From the NCBI RefSeq assembly GCF_000143415.4, contig NW_003314377.1:6346-68601 (forward strand): a DNA stretch of 62,256 nucleotides, in the 5' to 3' direction. The DNA is from Selaginella moellendorffii (taxonomy: Eukaryota > Streptophyta > Lycopodiopsida > Selaginellales > Selaginellaceae). The number at the start of each line of letters is the position of its first letter. The stretch's first letter is position 1. Shown here one piece after another: positions 1-11,780 of the stretch. The notes under the pieces are model-generated. The model was not told where the DNA came from, searched no databases, and was given only the letters and a program-made list of their open reading frames with translations. The translations under genes were made by a program, and so were the position numbers.

Positions 1-1400
1 GGTGAAGCTTTTGTTTCCTAGGAAAAATCTTTATGTCAAGACCTTTCACTGTAGTAGCATCAATATGACAATGTTGATCCAAGTGGAAGGACTGAATAAA
101 TCATCAACCCCTCCATCCTTATTTTATAAATATTATCAAGGGGTTCATTTGGCACTAGTTTATTTAATGTTCACTTTTTAAATTCATTTTTATAACAAAA
201 GATCTTTTGTTATCCTCTCCTTATTAGTTAATAAGGGTTTAAGTTTATCTTCTATTGTTTGTTCTATTGCCACAAATTGCTATTTACATTTGTGTTATGT
301 GGTAGAGCCACTCTTCATTCTCTATGGCAATGGCCACACCTCCGGAATCCTAGAGAGCATTCGTGCTCATCCCCCAGCAAAGCATCCCTTGCTGGAATGC
401 GATGATCACTACTATCGGCTAAAACAATTGCACTCTCGTTGCCAAGGAGCTCTTTGATGCAATGCCAGATTGAGAAACTATATTCTAGAAATTGATGACA
501 CATGCATGTGTATCGGATGAAGTAATATATATGAGTGATTTCAATCTTGAGCTTCAATTATTAAGGATGGTGCCAAATTAAGTATTTAAACTCATCTTTG
601 GTATGGATTGTTAAAGCATAATCATGTTAAGTATGACTTTGAGGCTTCTCCCTTGTTTAATACTCCTTCATATCTCGTTCATTCCTTTTATTTTTATTAT
701 ATTTTATCCTTTTACTTTTACTTATGCTTTAATCACATTTATTTTTCTATTACTTCCTATCATGTTCCCTTTCTAGATAATCTTTGTGTTACAATAGTTG
801 ACTAACTCAAATAGGAGTATACTCATCTCTTCGACTTTGGCCTATCATCTCAAACTAAGATTGCAATGTTTCATTTTATTTTGACTAGGGATGTTTGTTT
901 GATCAAGGTTCTTGTTTAACCTCAATTACCAAGGTTTGAGAAAAAGTGTTATTTGAAAGTCTTGAAATCCTTAGTTATATATACCTCATCTTATTTTTAA
1001 ATAATATAACAATCCTATATATATACCTTCTTCCTTACACTACCCATCCTTTATATTGTTTGGGGAGAAGCCATTCTTCACCAAGTTTAATCTTACTTTT
1101 AATTACTAACAAGTGCTAATGGTTGAAAAAGATGTTCTTCAGGCTATTTTTCATGCTCCATTTAGTTTATATATGTTATTAATAATGTTGTTTGAATAAT
1201 GTTTTAGTGGTTTTCCAGTAGATGGTGGATAAAGTTCTTTTCAATATGCCATTACTAACTTCATCATTAATGTCTTGATTCCATTGAAAAGGATATGGGA
1301 GGAGCATGTTCATTGTAAGATTGGCTATAGAAAGTTGGTTTGAAGTTGAAATAGTTGAAGTGTGTGTTTGTATCAAAGGATAAGATTTTTTTTAGGTATT
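1..1400 (+). mobile_element. Decayed Ty3/Gypsy retrotransposon copy (plus strand)
   Basis: This stretch aligns by eye, in inverted orientation, with 1700-2890. Recognisable pieces in order are a protease end (about 595-660, a degraded GMDWL-type motif followed by KHNHVKYDFEASP) and a reverse-transcriptase stretch around 1070-1200 resembling PFFTKFNLTF and a later FxVMPFG-like region. Many stops and frameshifts break it, so no product is expected. A PPR-like insert absent from the inverted copy lies at about 325-480. The LTRs cannot be seen, and the left part runs off the window. Confidence 0.6.
345..474 (+). pseudogene. PPR motif fragment inside a retroelement
   Basis: Translated from position 390 the stretch reads CWNAMITTIG, a stop, then NNCTLVAKELFDAMPD. 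This matches the start of one PPR motif (WNAMI..Y..NG) and the end of a typical plant PPR unit (A+ELFDAMP). PPR proteins bind organelle RNA. The inverted retroelement copy at 1700-2890 lacks this segment, so it is an insertion or captured scrap. An in-frame TAA interrupts it. Confidence 0.5.
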
Positions 1401-1699
1401 ATATTTTTTGCAAAGGTTTGCAAATTGGTCTTAACAAATTTATAACTATTTTTAAGTTCCCCACTCTAAAGTGTGTGAATAATGTGCAACATATCCTTAG
1501 CAAGTGCAATATCTTGGTTGTTTTATTGCTCATATTTTTTATTGTACTACATTGTATGTTCTTGCCCTATTTGAATATATACATTTATATATTCCATGTA
1601 CTTATATAATAAATTTTATAAAAGGTATATAGTATATACTAATTAAATTTTGCTTTAATATTTTTGAATTCTTTTTCCTTGCTTATTCTTCTTAGCTGC

Positions 1700-2890
1700 A
1701 AAGGATTATCTATAAAATTTGGTAGAAAGAAGAGGAATGCTAAGTATATCATCAATGAAGCTAATAGTCATTTTCGGCATATCACAAAGAACTTTGTCCA
1801 TCATCTATTGGAAAGTCATTAGAGCATTGTTTAAACCAAACAGCATCACCAAAAACTCATACAAATTAAATAATATATAAAAAATAATCTTGGGAATATC
1901 TTCTTTAGCCATCAGCACTTGCCAATATCCAAAAGTAAAATTTAACTTGGTGAACCAATGACTTCTCCTTAGACGATCCAAGAGATCAATAGTGTGAGAA
2001 AGAGGGTATATATTTAGGATTGTTATTTTGTTTAATGAACGATAGTTGATGCAAAAATGAATACTCCCATTAGGTTTCATCATAAAATGAGGTTCACGTG
2101 CTTAAAGATTCTGTAACTTTTGAATAACACCCTTTTCCAACATTTTTTTTACGTTTGCACATAAAATTTTGATCTCTTTTGGTGACTAATGATAAATATG
2201 AACCTTGATTAAACAAGTATCCCGAGTTGGAATAGGATGACGTGTTATAATCTTGGCTCTAAACGCTAGGTCAAATTTAAAAAGATCGGCATACTCCTTT
2301 ATAAGACAGTCAATCGTTGCAACATAAAGACATTCGGAAGAATTTGAAGAGGGAATAGAGGAACAAGACAAAAACATAGAAGGAAGTAATAAGAAGAAAA
2401 GGTAATAGAAGCAAAGGTAAAAGTAAAGGGACAAAAAAGAACAAAAGTGAGAGGAATGGAAGAAATATAAAAAATATCAGATAAAAGGGAGAAACTTCAA
2501 AGTTACATTTGACATGATTATGCCGCAACCAATCCATACCAAGGATGAGGTAAAAAAACATGATTTGGCACCACCCACAATGACTGTAGCTCAAGCTTGA
2601 GATTGTCCATACGTATAACTAGGTTTGCCTTATCTCATGTACATGCGTGTGTATGGTATAAAGAATAAAAAATAACTTTGCCACATGATGAAAATATAAA
2701 TGGCAACGTGTGGCAACAGGCCAAGCAATAAAAGATAAACTTGAGCCTATATCAACCTAAAATAATAACAAAACTCTTATTATAAACACTAAATAAATTG
2801 GTGCCAAGTGAACCCCTTGATGATACTCCCGAAAGAAAGATAAAGAGGTCACTAATTTATTCATGCAAGGACCCTCTGCTATTCGCATGA
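1700..2890 (-). mobile_element. Decayed Ty3/Gypsy pol (protease and reverse transcriptase), minus strand
   Basis: Reading the minus strand from right to left, a protease remnant lies near 2480-2560 (LILGMDWLRHNHVKCNFEVS). A linker near 2190-2290 (RHPIPTRDTCLIKVHIYH) is followed by RT between 2090 and 1720. RT motifs seen are MMKPNGSIHFCINYRSLNKI, then LVMLFGLNNALMTFQ, then a FIDDIL catalytic box around 1755 where Y is replaced by F. Stops and frameshifts separate the parts. It is homologous to 1-1400 in the opposite direction and to the fragment at 36100-36800. Confidence 0.7.
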
Positions 2891-2928
2891 TTCCTCATTT
2901 CCCTAAAGCATCTTAGTGTCCAAATCTT

Positions 2929-2981
2929 GGAGAAGTCTCACTCACAACCTCCATATGTCATATTCCAGACTTGGGGACTTG
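2929..2981 (-). repeat. Short LTR-A fragment
   Basis: These 53 bases repeat the segment found about 60 bp inside the adjacent LTR-A (CTCACAACCTCCATA... then ACTTGGGG). The copy at 2982 therefore appears to have inserted into, or next to, an older LTR-A remnant. Confidence 0.6.
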
Positions 2982-4678
2982 TGTAAATGACTAATTTTTC
3001 CACTCTACTTTAGCCACTTAACCACACCTCCAACCACTTAAAGGAGTTTCACTCACAACCTCCATAAGTCCTATTCCAGACTTGGGGCTTGCTATCCTCG
3101 AGAATGACATCCATGCCACTCAACCTTTGTACTTGGTCCAAGTGTTTCACGTGTCTGATCCCATGACTGACACCCCAAGGTACCACTGACCTATTGGCCC
3201 GTTACACTAAAGCCCTAGCCATTCACCTTGGCCACACTGGTGGTCCCACACCACTTGCCTCACAGTCATGTCTCTCAAAGACTGGGCCATTTGTCCAAGA
3301 GTGATGATCCCAGATTAGCATCCTTAGGATGCCCACAGACATGGGGAATAACCTTCCCCAATATCCCTTTTTTGATCCTCACTAAGTCCCTTTTTGTCTA
3401 TGGCCGTGTTCGCCAATACTGCCACTAGATTATGGCCCATAGGCCTCTCTTGTTCTCTAGGACTTCCTTGTCATGTGACTGCATCCTTGGTCATTACACT
3501 AGAGGACTGCTCCTCTTCCTTTCCACCATTCGGGACTCTGGGACAACATTTCGGAACACCGTGGCTCTACGTGAGCCTTATGGGTACTCTCCCCACCTTT
3601 CGCCTTTGGGTGCTCTAGCCATGGGCTTAAAGCGAGGTTCCATTGAGCCACGCCAGGTATCCAAGTAGATAGTGCCACCCACACTTGGACTGGGAGCATC
3701 GGCCATTCGATCTCCCGAGGGAACTAGAGTCGGCTCTTGAATACTTCACCAAGATACCCCACTTGTTAGTCCGTATTCACTCTAGCCTTGGATTTCCCAG
3801 TGGTTATCCCATCACTCAACACTTGGGTACAGCCTTCTTGGGCCAAACTGGCCTTTCCTGGCCAAACTGGCTCCATTGGAGTTCTCGCCCTACTATACTT
3901 TTGGAGCTCACCAAACCCCCCAGGGTCTGGGAGACGAACGCTTTGGGTTTTCACCCTCGGACTCAGACTCGGACTCGGACTCAGACTCAGACTCGGGCTT
4001 GGACTCGGACTCGGACTCAGACTCGGTCACAGTCTCAGTCTCAGTCTCGGCCTCAGCCTCGTTCTCGGTCTTGGTCTTGGTCCCGGTCTTGGTCTCGGTC
4101 CCGGTCTCGGTCCCGGTCTCAAACTCCATCTCGGGTCCTTCTTAGACTCCATCTTTGGATTCCATCTCAGACTCCATCTCGGTCCATCTCAAACTCCATC
4201 TCGGACTCCATCTCGGGTCCATCTTGGACTCCATCTCGGTCCATCTCGGACTCCATCTTGGACTCCATCTCGGGTCCATCTTGGGCTCCATCTCAAACTC
4301 TATCTCGGTCCATCTTGGACTCCATCTCGAGTCCATCTCGGGTCCATCTCAGACTCCATCTCGGTCCATCTCGGACTCCATCTCGGTCCATCTCGGACTC
4401 CATCTCGGGTCCATCTCGGGTCCATCTAGGACTCCATCTCGGTCCATCTCGAACTCCATCTTGGTCCATCTCGGACTCCATCTTGGGTCCATCTCGGATC
4501 CATCTCGAACTCCATCTTAGTCCTTGAGCACTCCGTTAGGAGTTCCACTCCTACTTTCGACCTTTCAAGTCGGAGCTTTTAGTCCAAATATGTTATGCTT
4601 GTTTGGCTTTTACTTCGGCCACTACCATATGGCACCCTTTTCGGCTCTACTTTGGGGCTTAAGGATTTGTGTCTCACA
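2982..4678 (-). repeat. LTR-A copy 1 (left LTR)
   Basis: It begins TGTAAATGACTAA and ends GTGTCTCACA, so TG..CA ends are present. It matches 32563-34463 and 37693-39549 throughout. The second half contains a tandem array. The large ORFs on both strands here are by-products of that array and of LTR sequence. Confidence 0.85.
3955..4530 (+). repeat. Hexamer-derived tandem array in LTR-A copy 1
   Basis: The array opens with GGACTC and ACTCGG hexamers, passes through GTCTCG and GGTCTC units, then becomes 10-12 bp units such as GGACTCCATCTC and GGTCCATCTC. Units differ by single bases, mainly C/T. The same order recurs in the other LTR-A copies. Confidence 0.9.
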
Positions 4679-5642
4679 ACTCCACCACCCAAGTTTGATG
4701 TCCTCATCGAATGATAAACTATTTTAGAAAATAATACTAGCATGTATTACCCTTTCCATCCTTGGCACCTAGCCAATATTCGTCAATGGTTTGTCACCGA
4801 AGGCTCACCATGCCTTGTCCATCATCTAAGGAGCATAGTCTTTTAAACTTAGAGACTTATTCGACCATTTGTGGTGGTTCTCTCCTTTTATTGGTTTAGT
4901 TCTTGCTAAACCTATTAGAGACACCTTCTCTATCTCAATCCCACTATTCATTCTCGAGTAGTCTTAGTTCCCATTGATATATCTTTTGCACTTTAGAACT
5001 TTTAATTTTGACTTCTCGAAATCAATTTCCTGGGTGTCTCCAACACCTTGCATTGCACATTTTGTACAACTCCACCTCCCCATCATAAGAAGTTCTCTAC
5101 TTGAGGGTACTATCATTCTCTTTTCTATTTCATGCCACCTCTAGCACCAAGTTATCATAAGTTGTGCTAAGGCTGTTCACAACCCTATCATTTAGCTACT
5201 TTGCCGTTCCTTCCCTTGGAGCTTTCACCTTTGCCAACTTAGAGCATTTGGGCATCCATCCTTGGAAGCACGCTTCTTTTCCCATAATTTGTTAGCATCC
5301 AACACATTAGTGTTCCATGCTTAACTTTGCCATTTGAATTCCTTCAATGAACTCCATAGCCCACACTTAGCCACTAGTCTTTTGCTCCTATCCTTTGATT
5401 GTTGCACCAAGTAACATAGGATCACTACCTCCATTCTTGAGGTATCCTTTTGGTTCCATGGCAAAGGCTCTACTTTGCTGAGTCTAGAGGGTGCTCACCC
5501 CTAGTGGGTCTTTTTAGCATTTTCTACTATGAGCTCTGTTCACGGCCCAACTTTGCGACCCTCCCATGGGTATTTCCTAGAGACTACTTTCTTGGACTCA
5601 TTATACCATTATTTTAGCACAATTGATTTCCCTTTAAGTGTC
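4679..5642 (-). mobile_element. LTR-A element interior, left part
   Basis: This is non-coding interior sequence. The part near 5411-5560 is homologous to 53395-53560, starting with ATAGGATCACTACCTCCAT-type sequence. It stops exactly at the GTGTC duplicated by the LTR-B insertion and resumes at 12912. I see no gene. Confidence 0.7.
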
Positions 5643-6787
5643 TGTCGCGAATGTGACTTCAGGTATCGAAAGTTACTTGTCGGCTAGTCCTTACGGACAC
5701 TCTTACCTTACTGCCACGATGGCAGGAGGTCGGTATTGCTGGACCCTTTATTAGTCCCTCTTGTTCAAGTGTTAGTAAACTGGACTTTGCATCTGTACTT
5801 GGCCGGATGAGCATAAGGAAGGAATTCCTAAGTGTCTATTTAGCTGAGCATACTTGGCCCGGCTTGTTAGTTCTCTTTTGCTCTGTCTTGCACTGGCTTG
5901 ACAAGAACCCTCGCGTATTGAGATTGGTCCCTCAATATCGCTACATGATAGCTTACCGTGTCTGCCAAACACCCTCGCTATCATGCCCTTTGTGTTAGTC
6001 TCAATTCGTCCCAGATGCTATTTATGGAAAGTGTCCAGATTTGCTCATTTGGCATATCTACGGAATGTAGAGATTGTCTTGAACACAATGGTGTTCGTCC
6101 CGTGTCCAAATTCGCAATCTAAGGACATTCCATATTTAGTAAATTTTGAGCTTGTCCCAGAGACTAACTCCTGATACTAAGGGAGGCTTGGGGTGAAAGC
6201 CCAAAGCGTGTGTTCCTCAAAGGGGGGGGGGGGGGGGGGGGGGCTATGGGGGGTTCCAAATGTATAGTAGGGATAGTGGGTAGGTTGGGCATGGCCGACC
6301 AACCTGAGGCATAGTCTAGCTCCTGCTTGCGTGCCTGTCCTTGTTCTGCGTCCGGCTTGGGTCTAAGCCCAAGTTCCATTCCATGCTAGCTGGTGGAGTA
6401 CCCATATCCTCACGTTAGGCCACCGGTATGCCAAAATAGCGCCAGACTCTGTTTGGCTCCGTTTTGCATGCTGGTCCTGGCATTGGGAAGCTGGTTGCTC
6501 CAGGACTGTTCCAAGTCGCTTCGGGCTCCTGTCCCTTCGCTCCTTGGGCTATATGCTCAAGAGTTGTTCCGTGGTCCGGTTCCATCACTCCTTGGCATCA
6601 CGCTTGGGAGTTTGGCACCGTTCGTTCGTTCAGTGGCCCAAGGCCCTGAACCTCGGGTTCCTATGGACACGTGGCATGTGACACGTGGCATCTGTCACGT
6701 GGCACAAAGAGGGTTTAGGTTCCGCTTCGTGGTGTTATCCTATGGTAAATCACCATAGGATAAAGGGTCAAAACCACGTGCGCTACA
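5643..6787 (+). repeat. LTR-B 5' LTR
   Basis: Begins TGTCGCGAATGTGACTTC and ends CGTGCGCTACA. It carries a 22-base G run at 6222-6243, where the sister LTR has only 10. The two LTRs are otherwise nearly identical apart from a few substitutions and small indels, so the insertion is young relative to its host LTR-A. Confidence 0.93.
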
Positions 6788-6800
6788 TTTGGTATCAGAG
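6788..6800 (+). other. Primer-binding site (initiator Met-tRNA)
   Basis: TTTGGTATCAGAG follows the 5' LTR at once. TGGTATCAGAG is the standard plant complement to the 3' end of initiator Met-tRNA used to prime minus-strand synthesis. Confidence 0.9.
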
Positions 6801-9800
6801 AATGAGTCTCAGCGAGTACTATTCAATGAGATTGGGCAACTAGTCTCATTGCATACGCAAAGATGAAAACGATGATCCGAGTGGGTACACATTTTGGTGC
6901 AAAGACTTCGCAATCGTTCCTTGGGATAGGTTTTGGTTACCTTTTTGTTCTATATTATGTGAGCTTGCTCTTGGGCTCATAGGGTGGACTGAGTTGTTCT
7001 GTTACACGAGTTTGCGCTTGGGCTCGTGAGTGAGGCATATTAGCAACCCGAGGTTACACTTTGAGTTGGCAGGATTAATGTTAGCCTATCGGTAGTTCCA
7101 TGAGTTGTTCCGTGTACCGTGGGTGAAAGTAAACTTTCCCTGAGTTTGCTATGAGTGGCAAATAGGCTGGTCCGTAGCTGTTTAGCACGGCACTAGTGGA
7201 TCCTTCCTAGGCATGATTATAAGTGGATCAATCAAGACTATAGGGATTAATCTATTGGTTCAAGTAATCATGGCCGTGCTCTCTCATAAACTTTTCTTGG
7301 ATTGAACTAAAGGCAGTGCGAAAGCAAGCTTGAGGTTTGGTCAAAGATGAGACCGAAAAGAGAGTCATCGAGGACGAAGGATCAAACACGTAAATCATCT
7401 TCTCTTCTTGGAGAGATGATTTGCAACAAGGTGTGACTCATTGCTCATATTCACATTATGCAATCAAGAGTCCCTATCTTGATGCATGTTGGAGATGGTG
7501 GTCTTACAATGGTGAGTTATGGGATGGATAGCGGTGAAGCACTAATCCATTTTGTCTAGGCTTGCTATTAGAAGATTTGGGTTGCAATGCTCAATTCTTT
7601 TCCGGGGAACCTTACTATTGCTCCTTGAGTAACTTGGTGTTGGATTAGTTTTGAGTTTGGTCAGAAAGAGTGTGGCATGAGCTTATCTGTGTGGTGAACA
7701 AAAGTTGGTGGTATTTGGTGTTATAAATCTCTATCAGTGGAGTGTGGCATTTATGTTACATTTTATTGAATTGAGTTGACACTTGATATTTACGTAAACC
7801 TTTGTAGTAGTGACATGGGTGATGCTCGTAGTGTTGCTCGATTGATGATCAAGTCATTGTGATTAATATCATATCCATGTGATTGTGAGCAATGTGTTTA
7901 CGAGGTTGCTTGGTTAAACGATGATCAACCCCAAAGTGGTTGATAGAGAAGCTAGTCTAATTGCACGAAGTAGCATTGTAGTAGCTTTGATTGGATTCTC
8001 GATGGTGGTTCATTATGCTAAGCTTAAGTTGGTACCTTGTTTCCTTGAGGGTTTGCCCATAAGGTGTTGGGAATGGGTTGTAGCATTCATTTGTTATAGC
8101 TCATCTGGTGGATCCGTTAATGCTTGGAGTAAATTGTTGGATGGAGAAGATGTGTAGTTGAAGCATTGACATTGCTAACACTTGTGTTAGTGGAAGTGGC
8201 ATTGTTATTTCAAGTGATGAGGATTTTCCTTAGAGCTTGATTTTCCATGTCATTTTTCTTGTTAGTGTTTTAGTTTCACATTGGATCTTGAAGGTGGTTG
8301 AAGAAGAGTGTTAGTGCAATATGGATATTCGAAAATGTGGTCTTCGTGATCAAGCCTTGGATGTTCCATTTGCATTTTATGGATGTCGGAGTTGGATGTC
8401 GAAAGTATGGGCAAAAAGATGTTCGAGGCTTAAGCATACTATGGATCATGAGAATTTGTGTTGAGGTGAACCTATGTGAAGTTGTTAGTAGGAGGAAGTT
8501 GGTTGAGTCTTCAAAGTTTGCATTCCTGGACTGAGAGTCATTCTTTCTCTAGGATGGAAAATTTTCCACAAATTTGCTTAGGCTTTTCCAATGGCTGATT
8601 TATCAGTCACTTTGCTCGAAAACCATTCCGTTTTCGTAAGCTAGTATAAACTAGTGAAGAGGTTGGAGTTGACTTTGGGTGGCTTGAACCTTAGTAAATA
8701 GTTTGTATGATGCGGCCTGAAAGGGATGCTAACTTTTGGGGCTAAGGCAATTGAGTTGGATAGAATCTGGAGTTGGTGTAGAAAAGTGGCCGTTGCGCTT
8801 TTCTAAGAAGGGTGACCCTTGTGCCTTTCTTTTGTAGCATTATGCTTGGTGGCAGGTTGCACCTTGCATTTCACTAAGACTCTATGAGAGTAATGAGCTC
8901 TCACTGATCTTGACTTAGTCTTGGTAGCCTTGCGCCTTGGCTGAGGATGGTGATGTCCAATTTAGTTGTTTGAGGTTGAGATGTTGGTACCCGTACTATA
9001 GCTTTGTCTATGAGGAGGTTGTGTACCAATATGAGTCCATCTCATGGTCTTCACTTTAGTTTCAACTGAGTGTTAATCATGCATAGCTAGCCTCTTCAAG
9101 GCATGCTCAGAGCTTAGTGGCTAAATGTTTTAGTGAGTTTATTGCGGTTGAGTTGGATTCGAGTGGTCATTTAGTTTGTGCTTGTCTATGAACTCTTATC
9201 TCGTACCTGGGGTATTATGTTCATGTTGGACAAGTATATAACTTGATGACAAGAGTTGGTGTTTAGGTCTTGTGAAGGCAAGTTGAGGAGTGAGTATTAG
9301 TTGCTTTATGACTAGTGATTGCTTGTTGACTTCGTCAAGGACTGTTGACACTTGCTTTGCTCGATGATGATTCAGCAGTGATGGGCTTGCTTTATCGAAT
9401 GGTGTTGTGGAGGATCGTGTCATTAAACTTATAATGAGTTTTTCATGTTGATATATCGACTCTACCTCTGTCGATATCATTGGGTTACATCTAGTCCGTA
9501 GTGTTGGATTTCATTGAGTCTTGGACGTGGTGATTCACTCCTTGATGATGTGTTATCTGAAACTGAGTTTTGCTGAAGGATTGGTCTCGGATACTAAGTA
9601 TAGTATCTTCGACTTTGGTTAGCTTGGTTGCTGGAAAGCTCCGAGTGGTGATTCACTCGTGCTTTCTTCTAGCTTTAGTTTGGTGTTGATGGCATTGAAG
9701 TGATGCCCTGTCGTTGACATTGTTGGTATTGAGATTCAAGTGAAATGAGATGTCTCTCTGTAGGATTGATATTGAGTTTCATTAGTTCTGATAAAAATAG

Positions 9801-11460
9801 TGTTGATGATTTGGCTTTAGCTTTGTGTTGTTGGCATTCATGCATTTGCTAGTTAGCAACTGTGTTGACGTTCAAATGAACTGAGTGGCAAGTTGAGTTA
9901 GTTGTGTTCTCAATGAGTTTGTTTAGTAAGGGTTGAGCTTTAAGCTTGTCCTTGAAAAGTGATTCAGTCATGGACTATGCTAACTCTACAAGCGAAAGAG
10001 TTAGTGATCAATATTGGAAAATTTGAATCCTTATTGGGTTTGAATTGAAATATATTGATCATTGATGATTCCCCTTGTGCTTGTTACGATGTGAGCTACG
10101 TCTTGCTATAGATGGATTCATGGAGGATCGATTAGATGATCACTTGTTGAGCATAACTTCGTTATGCTTGGCTTTTGGATTGATGCAGACATGCTCTTCA
10201 TTAGCTTTCGCATTATGAAGTTTAGCTTATGGATGTATTGAAGGGGATATTGTGGTTCTACCATGATTTCTTCTTTAGCATTGAAGTTAGTTCGTGCGAG
10301 ACTTGTGATCATTGTTAGGCAAGACTTGGCTATGGGCTTCTTCAAACTTTTGGTCCTTTGAGTTTATTATGCTCATTGTTCCATTTGTTAGAAGTTGTTG
10401 GGGGGGAAGGCATTTTTGGCTCTTTAGCTTCGATGTACAAGTTAGTATTTGCATGTAGCAATCATTGGTGATGATTGACTATCATCTAGGAAAGTTGATT
10501 ATCCTTGTCGAAGGTTTTGCTTGATTATCGTTGATCTAAAAAGATTTGCCATTGTTCCAAATGGTGGATTCTTTCTTCAATGACGATTATGCATCTCTTT
10601 ATTGATGGGATGATTGATGATCTTTCATGATGGTTAGTTGTTCTCTTTGATGGCTTATGGCTTTTTACAATACCACATGTTCTTTGTGGTTTGCTCTGGA
10701 TTGGTCTCTTGAGTTTGAGACATCAGTAGGATGTTGCTAACACTTGCTTGAGCAACTCTGGTTCCTTGGTATTGTTGATTGAGATCTATTCAGATTTGCT
10801 AGTGCAATAGTTGATATGAACAAGTGTTTGTTTGCTTTGCAACATTCATTTTGATTTGTTGATTATTGCTCGAGTTAGTTCTGATAAGATTCGGATGTTA
10901 TGACCTTCGGGTGCAACATTCGCAAGCATTGTGCTTGTTACTCAATAATACTTTGTGTTCTTTGAGTTGTGTTTTGTGAGTTGTTTGGCATACTATCTGC
11001 CATTTTCGATAGTTAAGTTTCATCATTGAGTTTCCTTGATGATCTACTTGCTATTGAATTTTGTTGGATGGTGATTCCTATGTTTACCAATTATGATGAT
11101 CTTGGTGGTTCCTATCTACAATACTACTAGTTTATCGGATGATAACTTGCTTAGAATACTTTTGTGTTCTACTTTAAGATATAATCACTAGTAATTAAGC
11201 TTCTCAGATATCATTGTCTCTGACTTTGATATTGTCCATCCATTAATCTTTGAGTTTGGGCCAGTATAGGCAGACTGGCTTCGGCACTTCATGTGCATGT
11301 TGAAATCTCTAGTCATGGGGTAGCTACTGTCGACTGGTCACATAACCTGCCTCTCTGTCGATGTTCCTTATTCCGTTGAAAGGGCGTGACCGTGTAAACA
11401 ACTCTAAACTGCCTGTTTACAGTAGTCTATCTAAACCTTACCGACGGGTTTGGTTTCTTT
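6801..11460 (+). mobile_element. LTR-B interior, non-coding
   Basis: About 4.7 kb between PBS and 3' region. By eye the plus strand is G+T rich (runs such as TTGATG, GTTGGT, TGGTTG). ORFs of 75-94 codons at 7921-8157, 8298-8534, 9196-9480 (minus) and 10118-10345 (minus) match no domain I recognise and look like chance. No gag, protease, RT or integrase motif is visible in any frame. Confidence 0.75.
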
Positions 11461-11780
11461 GCTTAGGAGGGTTGGGGCCTCTGGCTTCTCTCTCTATGTT
11501 CCTGCGGGCAGGGGCATATCACACTTTTGTAGCTGGGTGACCCCAGAGCAGCAAGGGTGGCTGACTTCGTTGGTCATTTCTTTGTCGGCGACGGCCGGAA
11601 GGTGTCTAAGCTGGTAGCGCATCCGCGTTAGACAAAGAGGTTGTCCCCTAACTCATTTAAGTTGATGCATTTCTCACATAGTGTGAGTACCATGAACTTT
11701 TTCTGGAGTTGTTTCCTTGGCGGTATTCTAGACTCGAGTATGCATCGACGAGGACGTCGATCTTCCCAAGGGGGGGAGAG
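11461..11780 (+). mobile_element. LTR-B 3' untranslated region and polypurine tract
   Basis: This stretch is homologous to the minus strand of 41179-41520 in the chromovirus, including ATGCATCGACGAGGACGTCG and the tract AAGGGGGGGAGAG at 11768-11780. The tract primes plus-strand synthesis. Its sharing ties the non-coding element to the coding family. Confidence 0.85.

Noticed and set aside
3685-4527. Long overlapping ORFs (up to 280 codons, both strands) rich in SDSD, TRTR or SIS repeats
   Set aside because: They are created by the 6- and 12-bp tandem array, in which several frames stay open at once. There is no start context, domain or unique sequence.
3955-4530. Regular spaced repeats that might suggest a CRISPR-like array
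   Set aside because: There are no unique spacers. Units are contiguous and variable in length, and the context is a plant LTR.
6393-6758. 121- and 139-codon ORFs repeated at 6393-6758 and 12518-12937
   Set aside because: They are repeated because both LTRs of the element contain them. They match no protein and lie where LTR control sequence is expected.
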